This document shows, piece after piece, positions 47,620-57,800 of a stretch of 64,000 nucleotides of DNA (within the stretch, counting starts at the first letter, position 1; each line of letters starts with the position of its first letter). A model generated the notes under the pieces. The model had not been told where the DNA came from. It saw only the letters and a program-made list of their open reading frames with translations, and did not search any database. The stretch comes from Reclinomonas americana ATCC 50394 (Eukaryota > Jakobida > Jakobea > Jakobida). The stretch lies in assembly GCA_048213135.1 (NCBI GenBank), contig PS015219.1:84225-148224 (forward strand), read 5' to 3'. A program made the position numbers and the translations under genes.

Positions 47620-48432
47620 ATGAGCGTGTCATATGAGGAGTTTGATGCGTTTGTGACGCGCTACTGGTCGGCGCTACTGGTCGCCTCCGCAGTGCTCTTT
47701 TTCCTGTGCAGCTGGCTCTTTGGCAAGTTCAAGGCGATGCTCTATCGCTTGCGTTCCACGCGTTGCGTCTCACACACACTCTCTCTCTGTGACTTCTGTG
47801 TGTGCCTCTCTCTCATGCACGCGCACGGACGCAGGCTTTGATCGCAACGACCGCCGTGTCAAGGCCATCTTTGAGCAAAAGCGCGAGCGGCAGCTGGAAG
47901 AGGAGGAGGAGCGAGTGCGAGAGCGCTTGCGGCAGCAGCAGGAGCGACAGGAGGCCATGAGGTTGGCCTCTCTCTTCTCTTTCTCTCTCACGCATTCCCT
48001 TCGGCATTGACGCTCACTTCTTGCCACAGACAACAGGCAGTGGAGCGCGCCATCCCCAACGTCCTGCAGGCGCAACAGCGGCGGAGAAGACTCGGCGGTG
48101 GGGCCACGGAGCGAGTTGCGTAGTGTGCTGATTCTCTGTCTTGCTGGGGGAGTGTGATTGCTGACGCGACACTGTCAACGCAGCCGCCACGTGTCGAGAG
48201 ACGCGACGGCGAGAACGACAGTGAGAGTGGCAGTGGCAGTGAGCGTGACGACTCGCCTCCGCCACGAGCGCCCGCTCCGCCTCCGGTGTCACGGCCGCCG
48301 AACCCCTTCTCCTCGTCGTCCTCCAGCAACAGCCGGGCTTACAACCCGCTGGATGGCGGTGGCGGATTCCGCACGTACAGGCCCACTCGCCGCTACGGCA
48401 ATGGTCGGTGCGGTCCGTCCGGATGAGGTTAA
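47620..48432 (+). CDS. SELENOS: Selenoprotein S (VIMP) with UGA-encoded selenocysteine
   Basis: A single-pass ER membrane protein of the ERAD machinery that binds p97 and derlins. The N-terminal segment MSVSYEEFDAFVTRYWSALL leads into a transmembrane helix (ASAVLFFLCSWLFGKF). A charged coiled coil follows (IFEQKRERQLEEEEERVRER), then QQAVERAIPNVLQAQQ, and a Ser/Pro-rich tail ending RAYNPLDGGGGF…RRYGNGRCGPSG. The frame then reads TGA GGT TAA, so decoding TGA as Sec gives Ser-Gly-Sec-Gly-stop, the C-terminal signature of the family (human …GGUG). Introns at about 47755-47836, 47960-48029 and 48110-48180 are GT..AG. A SECIS lies 75 nt past the TAA. A Cys five residues before Sec could form the redox pair. 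Reading TGA as stop would shorten the protein by two residues. Confidence 0.9.
48424..48426 (+). other. In-frame UGA read as selenocysteine
   Basis: The codon is followed by one glycine codon and TAA, exactly as in SELENOS of animals, and a matching SECIS is present downstream. The penultimate position and the context leave little doubt. Confidence 0.88.
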
Positions 48433-48484
48433 GCCGGCAGGCGGGAGAATGTTCCCGTCTGCGCCGTGTTGATAGCTTCTGTTT

Positions 48485-48571
48485 GTGTCGATCTGTATTT
48501 TGCGTGTGACGGGTGGAGCTTGAATTGGAAACCACCATCGTGTGGGCCGCTTCCACCCTGATGTGCGACAC
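48485..48571 (+). promoter_or_regulatory. SECIS element, type II
   Basis: The 3' UTR contains the non-canonical quartet TGAC (48507-48510) and TGAT (48559-48562). Directly inside it is a perfect helix, GGGTGGA (48511-48517) with TCCACCC (48552-48558), extended by GC/GC around a bulged U. The apical part has unpaired AAA (48529-48531) followed by a mini-helix CCAC/GTGG (48532-48535 with 48542-48545), the type II arrangement. Outside the quartet, GTGTCG (48485-48490) can pair with CGACAC (48566-48571). Confidence 0.85.
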
Positions 48572-48610
48572 ATTGAAGACGAGGCTACTATGGAGAGGCC
48601 CCCTATGTTT

Positions 48611-49578
48611 CTATCGTTTACTCCTCACTGGCGGCGGTGCGGTAATGTCGAATGGCTCGTCGTCCGTCTTTGTGATAATATCTAACTCGTCGTTATCGCC
48701 ACCGTCGCCATCGTCGGCTTCGGCATCGGGTGCGGAGCCCATCACCGGCACCTGCTTCTCTCGTAGCATCTGAACAATGGCAGCACGTAAGTCCGCGATA
48801 CCCGCACTTCGCTTGCTGCTGGTGACAATGAGCAGAGGCACAAACAGCCCCGCCTCGCCGTATCTCAACAAGGCCTGCGCAGCGTTGTGGTGTAAGCACA
48901 TCGTCGGCAATCGCCACAAACGAGAAACGCAACTGACTGCATCACGGTGTTGGCGACGGTAGACAGTTGCGCATCGTTGACACAGTCGGCCTTGGTGAGC
49001 ACGACCTGGAACGGTCGAGAGCACGACACGAGGAAGTCCATGAACTCCAAGTCGGCCGGCATGAGATCGCCTCGTCGACTGTCGATGAGAATCAGAATGC
49101 GCTTCAGACTGCACGAGGCGAGAAGAGAAGACGGTGGGTGAGAACACCAAGCACGCACGAGCACACACTCTCCTCTCCTGCATGCAACCTTCTCGACGTG
49201 GTCATGCTGTGGTGAATCAGGTCGTGGAAACGCTCGGTGGCCTGTCGCGGAGCATCGGCGTGCCCGTACCCCGGCAGATCCAACAGCAGCACCTTGCCCG
49301 CCATTTGCGCATTGCGGATGCCGTAGTAGTTCAGCGTTTGCGTGCGACCCTGTGTACGTGCACTGAGTCCAGCACGCAACGCGAACAAGAGAGGCGAGGA
49401 AGCCACCGACCGGCGTCTTGGAGATCTTGACGAGCGCCTTTTGGTTGACCAGCGCATTGATGAGCGACGACTTGCCGACATTGGAGCGGCCGGCAAAGGC
49501 CACCGTGGGTATCTGTCGCTCGTTGAGTCGCTCGGCCTCGTGCACGCTGTACAGCAGATCGAAATCCTGCGAAAACAT
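48611..49578 (-). CDS. EngB/YihA-type GTPase, probably organellar
   Basis: A TRAFAC-class GTPase of the EngB (YsxC) family, used in bacteria and mitochondria for large-subunit ribosome assembly. The G1 loop is [18 protein letters not shown], switch I is in [14 protein letters not shown]3 is [15 protein letters not shown]4 is [11 protein letters not shown] and G5 falls in [15 protein letters not shown]. All key residues are intact. The C-terminal extension is acidic ([12 protein letters not shown]) and ends PPPVRSKR. The chosen start, [19 protein letters not shown], leaves no transit peptide. An upstream exon (MHLSILSACHCPTLRSIAW, 49699) looks like one, but the splice needed to join it in frame is not obvious. 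It converges on selenoprotein S, whose SECIS ends about 40 bp away. Confidence 0.85.
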
Positions 49579-50000
49579 GACCCTGATCCTCAGTGAGATC
49601 CTCAGCGATCAGCTGGTGTGTATCAAGAAGCAAAAGAACACGCGCACCTCGCCACGCGATGCTGCGCAGCGTTGGGCAGTGGCAAGCGGAAAGGATTGAC
49701 AAATGCATGCTGGCGACCTGTGCAGGAGAAAGATCAGCGACTCATCTCCACTGGCGATGCTCCCTGTGTGTGCTTATCACCAGTGGCAGATGTGGAGAAG
49801 AGGCGATGCACGCAGAGGCCTCGTCGCAGAGCTTGCATTGTGTATGTCCCTTTGTCGGATCAACAGATCACCGACCTTCCACTCCGCTGCTTGCATGTCG
49901 AGCCACGACAGTTGCGCTCTGCTTAGTGTGTCTCCCACACTCTGTACACACACCTCTCACTCACTCACCGTGTGCAGACTCGGCTGCACCGGCGATCGCC
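49579..50000. promoter_or_regulatory. Divergent spacer between EngB and the mitochondrial carrier
   Basis: It probably contains 5' exons or leaders of both genes: a transit-peptide-like ATG on the minus strand at 49699, and an AG acceptor (GTGTGCAG, about 49977) just before the carrier start on the plus strand. I cannot fix either model from sequence alone. Confidence 0.4.
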
Positions 50001-51385
50001 ATGCGACAGTTCATCGCAGGCGCCAGTGCAGGTGTGTGCTTGCTTGGTCTCTCCGCTCTCCCTCTCTCTCCCTCTTCCCTCTGTCTCACACATGCACGCA
50101 GGCTTTGTGGCGGACCTCACCTCATTCCCTTTCGACACCATCCGAGCACGCATGATGACTCAAAAGGTGTGCCTGCTCTCTCTTTCCACTCTGCTCGCTT
50201 TCATCACTGTTGATAATGATCCGCGATCATCGACGTAGGCCGGCAGCGGCGAGTACTACAAGGGCGTGGGCGATGCAGTGCGCACCATTATCCGCACCGA
50301 GGGTGTGACGGCGTTCTGGCGAGGTGCAAGCACTGGTACGTATGCAAGCATTTGCGTCTTCCGAGACGCCTCCCCCATTGTGCGATGGTTACCACCGTGC
50401 TTGTTTGCTCTTGCTGTGCAGTGGCCGCCGCCACCGGTCCTGCGCATGCATTGTACTTTGGAGGCTACGAGACCAGCAAGAGGCTGCTGTCGTACGACGG
50501 TTCCGGACGACAGGAGCGGCCTCTGGCGCACTTTGTGTCGGGATGGGCGGCGAACCTGTCGGGAGCCATTGTGTGGACTCCCATGGTGACTGTGGATGTC
50601 GTCGTTGTTGTCTGCTTTCGTGGACGACAAAGCTGACTTTTGTGCGTCAAAAAAACCAGGATGTGGTAAAGCAGCGCATTCAGGCCAAGGTCGGCGCCAA
50701 CACGGTGGTGGCCACAGCAAAGGACATTATGCGTCAGCAGGGCATCCGCGGATTCTTCAAGGTGCAGCAGAGTGGCATTCTGCGACGCCTTTGTGTGTGT
50801 GCTTGCTTGCTAATCGATGATGGTTGCAGGGCTTCCTAATCGGCCAGGCAACGTGGGGACCATTCACTGGCCTCTACTTTTTGGTACGCACACACTCGTC
50901 TCCACCTCCACACATGCACGTGAATAGTAACCGTGCGCGTGTGTGTGCACGTGCCGCAGGGCTATGAATCACTAAAGACACTGATTGGCCGCGTCCTCGA
51001 CCGCGACCGCAATCACATCCCGCTGCCGGCCGCGCTCATGGCGGGTGTGGTGGCGGGTGCGGCGGCCGCGAGTATTACCACGCCTCTGGATTTTGTCAAG
51101 ACACGATACCAGGTGTTCCGCGACAGCGGGAACAGTGCGCGTGCCGTGTACCGAGCCATTGTGTCCTCCAGCGAGGGTGGCCTGCGTCAGTTTTTCCGTG
51201 GCACTACCGCGCGCATGATGTGGATCGGACCCAATTGTGGAATCACCATCGCAGCTTGTTGCGTCCTTCGCTGCGTGTGTTTGTGATCCCAGTGACAACA
51301 CTCACCCTTTCTTTCGCACGCCACAGATGAGGCCTTCAAACGCCTGTACCACGCAGCTGCAGAACCGACCGTAGAGAAGGACTAA
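50001..51385 (+). CDS. Mitochondrial carrier family (SLC25) protein
   Basis: The three-fold carrier repeat is visible. Repeat 1 has GFVADLTSFPFDTIRARMMT (motif P-x-D-x-x-R), and EYYKGVGDAVRTIIRTEGVT before FWRGAS. Repeat 2 has ALYFGGYETSKRLLS, HFVSGWAANLSGAIVWTPM followed after an intron by DVVKQRIQAK, and GIRGFFK. Repeat 3 has GYESLKTLIGRVLDRD, VVAGAAAASITTPLDFVKTR and GLRQFFRGTTARMMWIGPN. The end is KRLYHAAAEPTVEKD. The protein crosses the inner mitochondrial membrane six times. The substrate is not evident: the FGGYE and PxDxVKQR context is shared by several subfamilies. The ATG given begins MRQFIAGASA, inside helix 1, but an upstream exon ending near 49976 may add residues. It converges on the DEDDh exonuclease (61 bp). 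Confidence 0.85.
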
Positions 51386-51446
51386 TCACGTAATAAATCG
51401 CCTGCCCCCAATAGTGTGCACGCCTCTGCTTGCTTGATTGATTACG

Positions 51447-52397
51447 TTATGAGGGTTTCCGTCGCGCATACGTGCGCAACACTCTCGCGGCATCGGCCGG
51501 ACTCCGCGTCTGCAACTCCAACATCAATTCCCACGCCGGCTGCGACTCGGCGGTGCCCGGGAACGGCAGCTGTGCCATCGAGCAGGCTCGGTCGGCCAGC
51601 GCCACCAGCACACGCGCAGTGATTACGGCATCGTACAGCGCACGGTGATATGTCGTCCCTCCGTCGGTGACCACCGATGTCACATCTGCAGGCGATGTGA
51701 GGGCGCGCCGAGGGCACAAACAGTGGAACAGCGGAGCGCACCGAGAGACTTGATGCTGCCGGCGGCCACCAAGTGCTCCGCGACACTCTGCAACGCAAAC
51801 GACGACAGCTTGTGCTCTCGCAACAGCCTCCGCGCCAGCACCACCGAATCAAGCACCTGTGACGAGCCGTCGACCAGCAACGGCGGCAGCGGTAACCGTA
51901 CCCGCTCAAATGCCTTGCGCAGATGCCGCAGATCGAACGGCGCATTGTGGAAGCACACCACATGACAGTCGGCTACACAGCGATGCATTGAGCAACAGCA
52001 ATAGCAGCACAGCCAAGACACAACACGTACCAATGAACGATCGCAGTTGATCCAGCACCAGGCGCGGCGCCGGCGCCGTCTCCAGCATGCGCGTGGTGAT
52101 GCCACAGTACTGCTGCACGCGCTGCTCGGTGGCCCCATACCACATGTGCCTCGGAATCGCCACAAACGGATTCATCAGCGACGAGTACGTGGAAACCACA
52201 GCGTCGTTCGCCGCCACCAGCTGCACCTTGGCCACCCCCACCTGCACCAACGCACAAACCCGAATGAGACAGAGAGAGACAGAGAGCGCGTGACACGCAC
52301 CAAAGAAACGCGCCTCGATGACAAAATCAGCAGCCGACAGCCCCGTTGTCTCCGTGTCGATCACCGCGCACTGCAGCACGCGGCTCGACTGGCTCAT
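51447..52397 (-). CDS. DEDDh 3'-5' exonuclease (DnaQ/epsilon-like)
   Basis: Exonuclease superfamily. Exo I is LQCAVIDTETTGLSAADFV (D-x-E). Exo II is VCFHNAPFDLRHLRKAFERV (the HN..FD context). Exo III is YHRALYDAVITARVLVALA (H-x4-D). Between them lie GVAKVQLVAANDAVVSTYSS and NPFVAIPRHMWYGATEQRVQ, corresponding to the family's V….PI…A…GI segment, here with P-R-H-M-W-Y-G. The catalytic Asp, Glu, Asp, His and Asp residues are all present. The length of about 250 residues suits a free-standing DnaQ-like enzyme, and no polymerase domain is attached. Introns are GT..AG, for example about 52298-52243. The start codon lies 77 bp from the start of the divergent LRR-PAQR gene. Confidence 0.87.
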
Positions 52398-52474
52398 CCA
52401 TCGTCGACACCATGTTGCTTGCCACATTACAAATCCGACAATCAACGCGACGGACAGACAGACAGACGGAAGGA

Positions 52475-54648
52475 ATGTTGCGCGCCTCGGCGAGACGTCG
52501 CGGTAACGGCGGTGGCAGCTGCTCCCACTGCCAGCACGACGAGTACAGCAACAGCAGTGGCGAGCGGCACGATCACTCAACCACCGACGACGAGACCGAC
52601 GAATCATCACCTCGTGTCGCGACCGTTGCCTTTGCCGCAGCCGCCGCCTCCTCTTCTTTGTCGTCTGTGGCGCGCGCCAGTGATGGCAGTGTGGTGACTG
52701 AGCTGCACTTCTCACGCGACGCACGCGCTCTCGATGCCGAAGATCCGCCATCGCTGACCGTCTACATTCGAGCGTGCGCGCGTATGGGAGTGGCACTGGG
52801 ACCGGATCCGGCAGTGGTGGTCGCACTCAAGCTGCCGTCGGTCACACTTGTGCGGCCAAGGTTTGTGTGTGCTTGTGTGTGCCTCGTCTTCTTCTTCTTC
52901 GTCTTGGTGTTTGACTGTGAGAGTGCGTGCGTGTGTGTGTGTGTATTCGCATATTCCCCCGCGGTTCAGTCGTACGTGGAGTGAGAGCGATGTGTTGGCG
53001 GTGTGCGAGGCGCTGATTCACGACAATTCCATCACTGCGTTGGACTTGTCGAGCCGGTGTCGCAAGTGTGGACCCGACTGGTGAGTGTGTGTGTGCGCGC
53101 GCGTGTGTGTGTGGAGGACCATTCAATCATTAACACTCAACTCCGGTTCCGGCGAATGTTCTCGTTGTTTCTGTTTCTTCGTTTCACCGCGCGCTTTCTT
53201 CCTTTCACCACTCCTTCATTCCATCTTGCTCGCGCTCGTTCTCCTCCTCCTGTGCCTCCGTGCTCTGTTTCTCCCCGCCGTGCGTCTCTCGTGCGTTTAT
53301 CGCTTCTCCGTTCTCCATTTTTGGTATCGATGAATATTCCCCAGCACGTGCTGATTCGCGCTGTGCGCTGCAGGCTCCGTGTGCTGTGTGCGCTGCTCGC
53401 CCGCAACCACCGCATCACGTCGGTGAACTTGGCCTCCAATCGCATCGACAATGAGGTGCGTGAACATCTCTTGCTGCGTTTGTCCATATTTATCCGCCCA
53501 ATTTCTTGCATGCTCGAAACAGGGCGCATTCCTTCTGGCCGACCTGCTGATGCACGACGAGAACCTCAACAATCTGCACGTGCTCAACCTGCGCTCCAAC
53601 AACATCAAGGTGGACGGTGCGCAGGCTCTGGCCAAGGCGCTCTCACACAACCGCACTCTCGTCTCTTTCGACATTTCAAATAACTCGATCCGCGTCGACG
53701 GCGCGGCGCTCATTATGAATGCCGCCGCCCAGAATGTCAATATCACGATTGCCAATGCCGAGGTTCGAGGGATGCTTTTGCTGTTGTTGGTGTCCCCGAA
53801 CTGACTCGAGATCGTGCGTGCAGGGCAATTTGCTGATCGAGGAGCTGGCCAACGCCATCACGCACGGCGTCGGACTGTTCCTGGCCTTCCTCGGCGGCGT
53901 CTACATGATGACGCAGGCCGCACAGCGAACCACCGTGCACATGATGGCGTGCGCCATTTTTGTGTCGGCACTGACGCTGATGTATGCCGCCTCCACTTTC
54001 TACCACTCGTTCTTCCTGCTCGACACGGTTTCGTCTGCACTCCCCAATCACGCGTGTCGTGTGTCTATGCCTCTCTCTTACCAAACCATATGGTTCATGC
54101 AGGCGCGTGTCATTTTCAAGATCCTCGATCGCGGCTTCATCTACGTACTCATTGCCGGCACCTACACCCCGTTCCTCATGATCAACCTGTATGGCACGTG
54201 GACTGGACCGATGCTGATGGCTGGCCAATGGGGCCTGGCACTATTCGGCATCTTCCTCAGCGTGCGCCAGTACACCTCGGTGCTGACCACACTGCTGTAC
54301 GTGTGCATGGGCTGGCTGGTGATGTTGAACCCGAAGCCCTTTGCCGACTCGATCAGCGGCTACGGAATGTGGTGGGTGGCGGTCGGCGGCATCTTTTACA
54401 CTGGCGGCGTTTACTTTTTCCTGAAGGACGAGGTGAAGCCGATCTACCACAGCATTTGGCATGGTGTGTGTGTGTGTTGTGTGCACATACGCGAAGCTGT
54501 CGCTGCATTAGCTGACTCGATGTGTGCGGCAGTGTTTGTGATGCTGGGCTCGTTCAGCCACTACTTTGCCATCTTGTGGTACGTGGTGCCGCACCGCATT
54601 GTGGCGCTGGAGGGTGCCGACGACACCATGTTCCGCGAACTGGCATGA
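52475..54648 (+). CDS. LRR-PAQR fusion: leucine-rich repeats joined to a hemolysin-III-type membrane domain
   Basis: The N terminus is low-complexity and Arg/Ser/His-rich. RI-type LRRs follow: ALIHDNSITALDLSSRCRKC, then LRVLCALLARNHRITSVNLA with SNRIDNE, GAFLLADLLMHDENLNNLHV with LNLRSNNIKVDGAQALAKAL, and LVSFDISNNSIRVDGAALI. A phase-0 intron (53763-53823) connects the last repeat to GNLLIEELANAITHGVGLFL, the start of a PAQR domain. That domain shows STFYHSFFLL, ILDRGFIYVLIAGTYTPFLM, MGWLVMLNPK, WWVAVGGIFYTGGVYFFLKD, IYHSIWH and LGSFSHYFAILWYVVPHR, the His/Asp/Ser pattern of the HlyIII class with seven membrane segments. A start at 52411 is also possible. A two-gene reading would need a promoter inside 61 nt of intron, so one fused protein is preferred. 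Confidence 0.82.
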
Positions 54649-54865
54649 TAGATAATTCCGTACCTCCAGAGACACACACGCGCGGTTCTCTCCTGCGTAT
54701 AGCCAGAAAAAACACACACATACGACGCATGACGCGAAGAAAAAACACTTGTACATCACACACCTCCACAAGTAGGTTTCAAATATATTCTTTTCTGCCG
54801 CGGCACGGCAAAAATAACACACCAGAGAGAGGGGGAGGGGGGGTTTAGGGTTCCTATTGCACTCG

Positions 54866-57800
54866 CTACTTTTTCGCTAATTGCAGCCCGTTGGTCGTTG
54901 GAACTGCGTCACTATTTTGCTGCTGCGGAGGCACTGCCGCCTGCCGGTNNNNNNNNNNNNNNNNNNNNGCCGCCCCCGCTGCCATCGCCTGATCGCGCTC
55001 CGCCAGGTTCTTCCAGTACGCCAGATTTTGTGTTAGTTGCTCCTCGAGGAACGCCAGGTCGGGCACCAGTTTCGAGACGAGGCGGTAGGCCGGCAGTCCC
55101 ACGTTGGTGTCGAAGCCGACTTGCAAACTGGCCAGTGTGGTCCGATCTCGATCGCAGATGGGCGTCACTGGCAGGTTGTGCCTCTTCTCGGCATCGCCCT
55201 GGTTGAAGAACTCGCTGAGCATGACCTCGGCCCAACGATGCGCCAGAGTCGTTGGCCTCGCAATGTTGCTAATGTCGGCAATCTGCGAACAAACACAAAA
55301 TGAGAAACTCATCTGCCCTGCTTTCTCTTCTTTTCTTCGCGCGCACACCTTCATGAGCATGCCAATCATCGTTCGCCGCGTGGTGAGGTCACGACGAGCG
55401 AGGCCACCAGAGGAGATCAGTTCGGAGAATCGCTTCAGCCAGTCACCGTGCTTGGCCATGTCGGTGGCCAAGATCAAGCCCACCAGACTTTGGTAGAACT
55501 CGTGACTCTCGTCGGCGGTCAGGTTGGTCAGAATGTTGCAGTCGGGCAAACTGAGAATGCCGACCGCCAGAGCCGCGTGGTGTGACTCCATCGTGCTCTC
55601 CTTGTTCAGCATTGCAAAAGGTGACTCGATGGCATTGATGTGGCCATTATTGAAGCTGCAGGCGTTGCATGAATATGTTAGTCGCGAGAANNNNNNNNNN
55701 NNNNNNNNNNNNNNNNNNNNNNNNNNNNNNNNNNNNNNNNNNNNNNNNNNNNNNNNNNNNNNNNNNNNNNNNNNNNNNNNNNNNNNNNNNNNNNNNNNNN
55801 NNNNNNNNTCAAGTCAGCAAGAAGAAGACAGCGATCGATCGACGAGGGGACGATGCACCATTCCAGGGACCAGTGCGCGTCCACCATCCGGCCGCGCCTG
55901 ATGATGCGCAAACCAGTTGGTGGCCACCAGTCGTCGCAGCAGAGGACTGCATGCAGGGGAGATGTCAACACGAAGAAACAAAGATGAGGACGATGATGAT
56001 GAACAGTTCGCACCACGCCTCACTGGTCTCCCACGGAGTGACACCCGTGCGCCATGCCTCATCCCACCCTGCTCGCACGTGAGAACAAGCTGTGCAGAGT
56101 GAGAGTGAGAGAGAGAGAGACCTTCTGCTTGCTCCTTGCTCGACATGATCTCCTGCAGCTTTGTGCGCTGCACTTGATGTGACATGCCAGTGGTGCTCAA
56201 CGGTCGCACTGAGGGCGGTTGTGCGAGATGGCGCAGGAGCACAAGAGCGCGACGTCGCACGAGCATTTGGATGGGACAGTGTGATTGCGCGAGCACATAC
56301 TGCGACCGTTTTTAGGCTGTGAGCGAGAGAAAGAGTTCGGAGCAAAAAAGAAACCAACAGGGGATTCCGAAAGCCACTGGAGCAACACCCCCAGTCGTCC
56401 TCTCTGGTCTCAGTTGCTGCGGCGGCGTGGTTGAGTTGTCTCACATGCGCTTTTCGGTCAACTTGACGCGTGTCGAACGCGGAGCTGTCACGCAACAACG
56501 TGTGGAGGTGGATGCTGCGGCTGACGCCACTCTGCGGGATGTGAAGGCGTTGGTGAAGGCGCAGACGGGTGAGTGTGGGGTGGACGGCTCTTCCTTTGTG
56601 CCTATTCCTTGCCGGATGCGTGTGCGTGTATTTGATTTCTCGTGACGCGCCGTTAGTATTCCGAAACACTCCCTTCACTCTCACACTCCTTTGCGTGCGT
56701 TCTCTCCCTTCTGTGTGCGCACCCCTGAAAGGGCGAGAGACGCACACACGCACGCACACACACACAGCCGTGTCATTCTTTGTTTCGTGTATCACTCACG
56801 TTTTCCTCAATACCGGCACTCGTCCGTCTGTCTCTCGTTTGGTTTGTGTGTCTTCCGGCTCACGCTCGCATCTGACGGCAGGTTTCGAGGAGTGGAGTCA
56901 GGTACTATCGTATGATGGGCTTGCGCTGGACGATGCCAATGCGCTGCAAGACATTGGAGTGCACGCCGGAGCGACGATGCTCGGCATTGTCAGTTACGTC
57001 TTGTTCCGTTTTCTCGATTTTTTGTGCACGATTGCAATGCATGCATTAACAATCATCGATGCTTACTTGCTTGCTTGCTTTGTAGATCCGGTGCCAATCT
57101 TGGGAGGAGGCGCGCTGTCTTTCGCGCCGGCCCTGGTGACGCCCCGGTTCAGCGAGGATCAGACGCCTCTGAGCAGTGCGCGAGGTGGAAGCATGAGTGC
57201 GCGTGCGACGAGTGCCGGCCGATCACGGGGTGCGAGCTCGGTGGGCTCATCCTCCGTCGGCGAAGCGGCAGCGGGCGTTGCCGGAGCAGGTGGAGCGAAG
57301 CTGCAGACCGCTCGACTGCTGCGCGAACTCATTCCGGCGGAGCGCATGGTGGCCGCCTGCGACCTGCTCGACACCATTGTGACGTGTGGCATGTGCGACA
57401 AGGATCCGTCGGGTCTCATGACCGCGGTGAAGCAGGGACTACCAGGTGCGTGAGTGGGATAAAGGGAGAGAGAGNNNNNNNNNNNNNNNNNNNNNNNNNN
57501 NNNNNNNNNNNNNNNNNNNNNNNNNNNNNNNNNNNNNNNNNNNNNNNNNNNNNNNNNNNNNNNNNNNNNNNNNNNNNNNNNNNNNNNNNNNNNNNNNNNN
57601 NNNNNNNNNNNNNNNNNNNNNNNNNNNNNNNNNNNNNNNNNNNNNNNNNNNNNNNNNNNNNNNNNNNNNNNNNNNNNNNNNNNNNNNNNNNNNNNNNNNN
57701 NNNNNNNNNNNNNNNNNNNNNNNNNNNNNNNNNNNNNNNNNNNNNNNNNNNNNNNNNNNNNNNNNNNNNNNNNNNNNNNNNNNNNNNNNNNNNNNNNNNN

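Larger units (their letters stand above)
55809..57474 (-). repeat. Inverted copy (about 1.66 kb) of 61202-62864
   Basis: The plus strand here matches the reverse complement of 61202-62864 over its whole length. It carries the first exons of the UBL-GAF-PDE gene and of the methyltransferase together with the spacer between them. Differences are few: synonymous changes in exons (for example CCTCTG versus CCACTG within QTPLSS), a ~22-nt intron insertion near 56622, and different lengths of GCTT and GA repeats. Both ends run straight into N gaps, and the right end stops in a GAGAGA tract. The low, mostly silent divergence looks allelic. Confidence 0.92.

Noticed and set aside
48424-48426. TGA of selenoprotein S as ordinary stop
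   Set aside because: The following Gly-TAA and the downstream SECIS match the known Sec-Gly end of the family; a plain stop would make both coincidences.
54834-54856. GGGGGGTTTAGGGTTCC resembling telomere repeat
   Set aside because: Only one TTTAGGG-like unit occurs, between two genes, with no array. Probably chance.
56268-56444. Functional divergent promoter in the inverted copy
   Set aside because: Both genes it would drive are truncated at gaps, so as assembled it has no complete target. Treated as part of the duplicate or haplotig.
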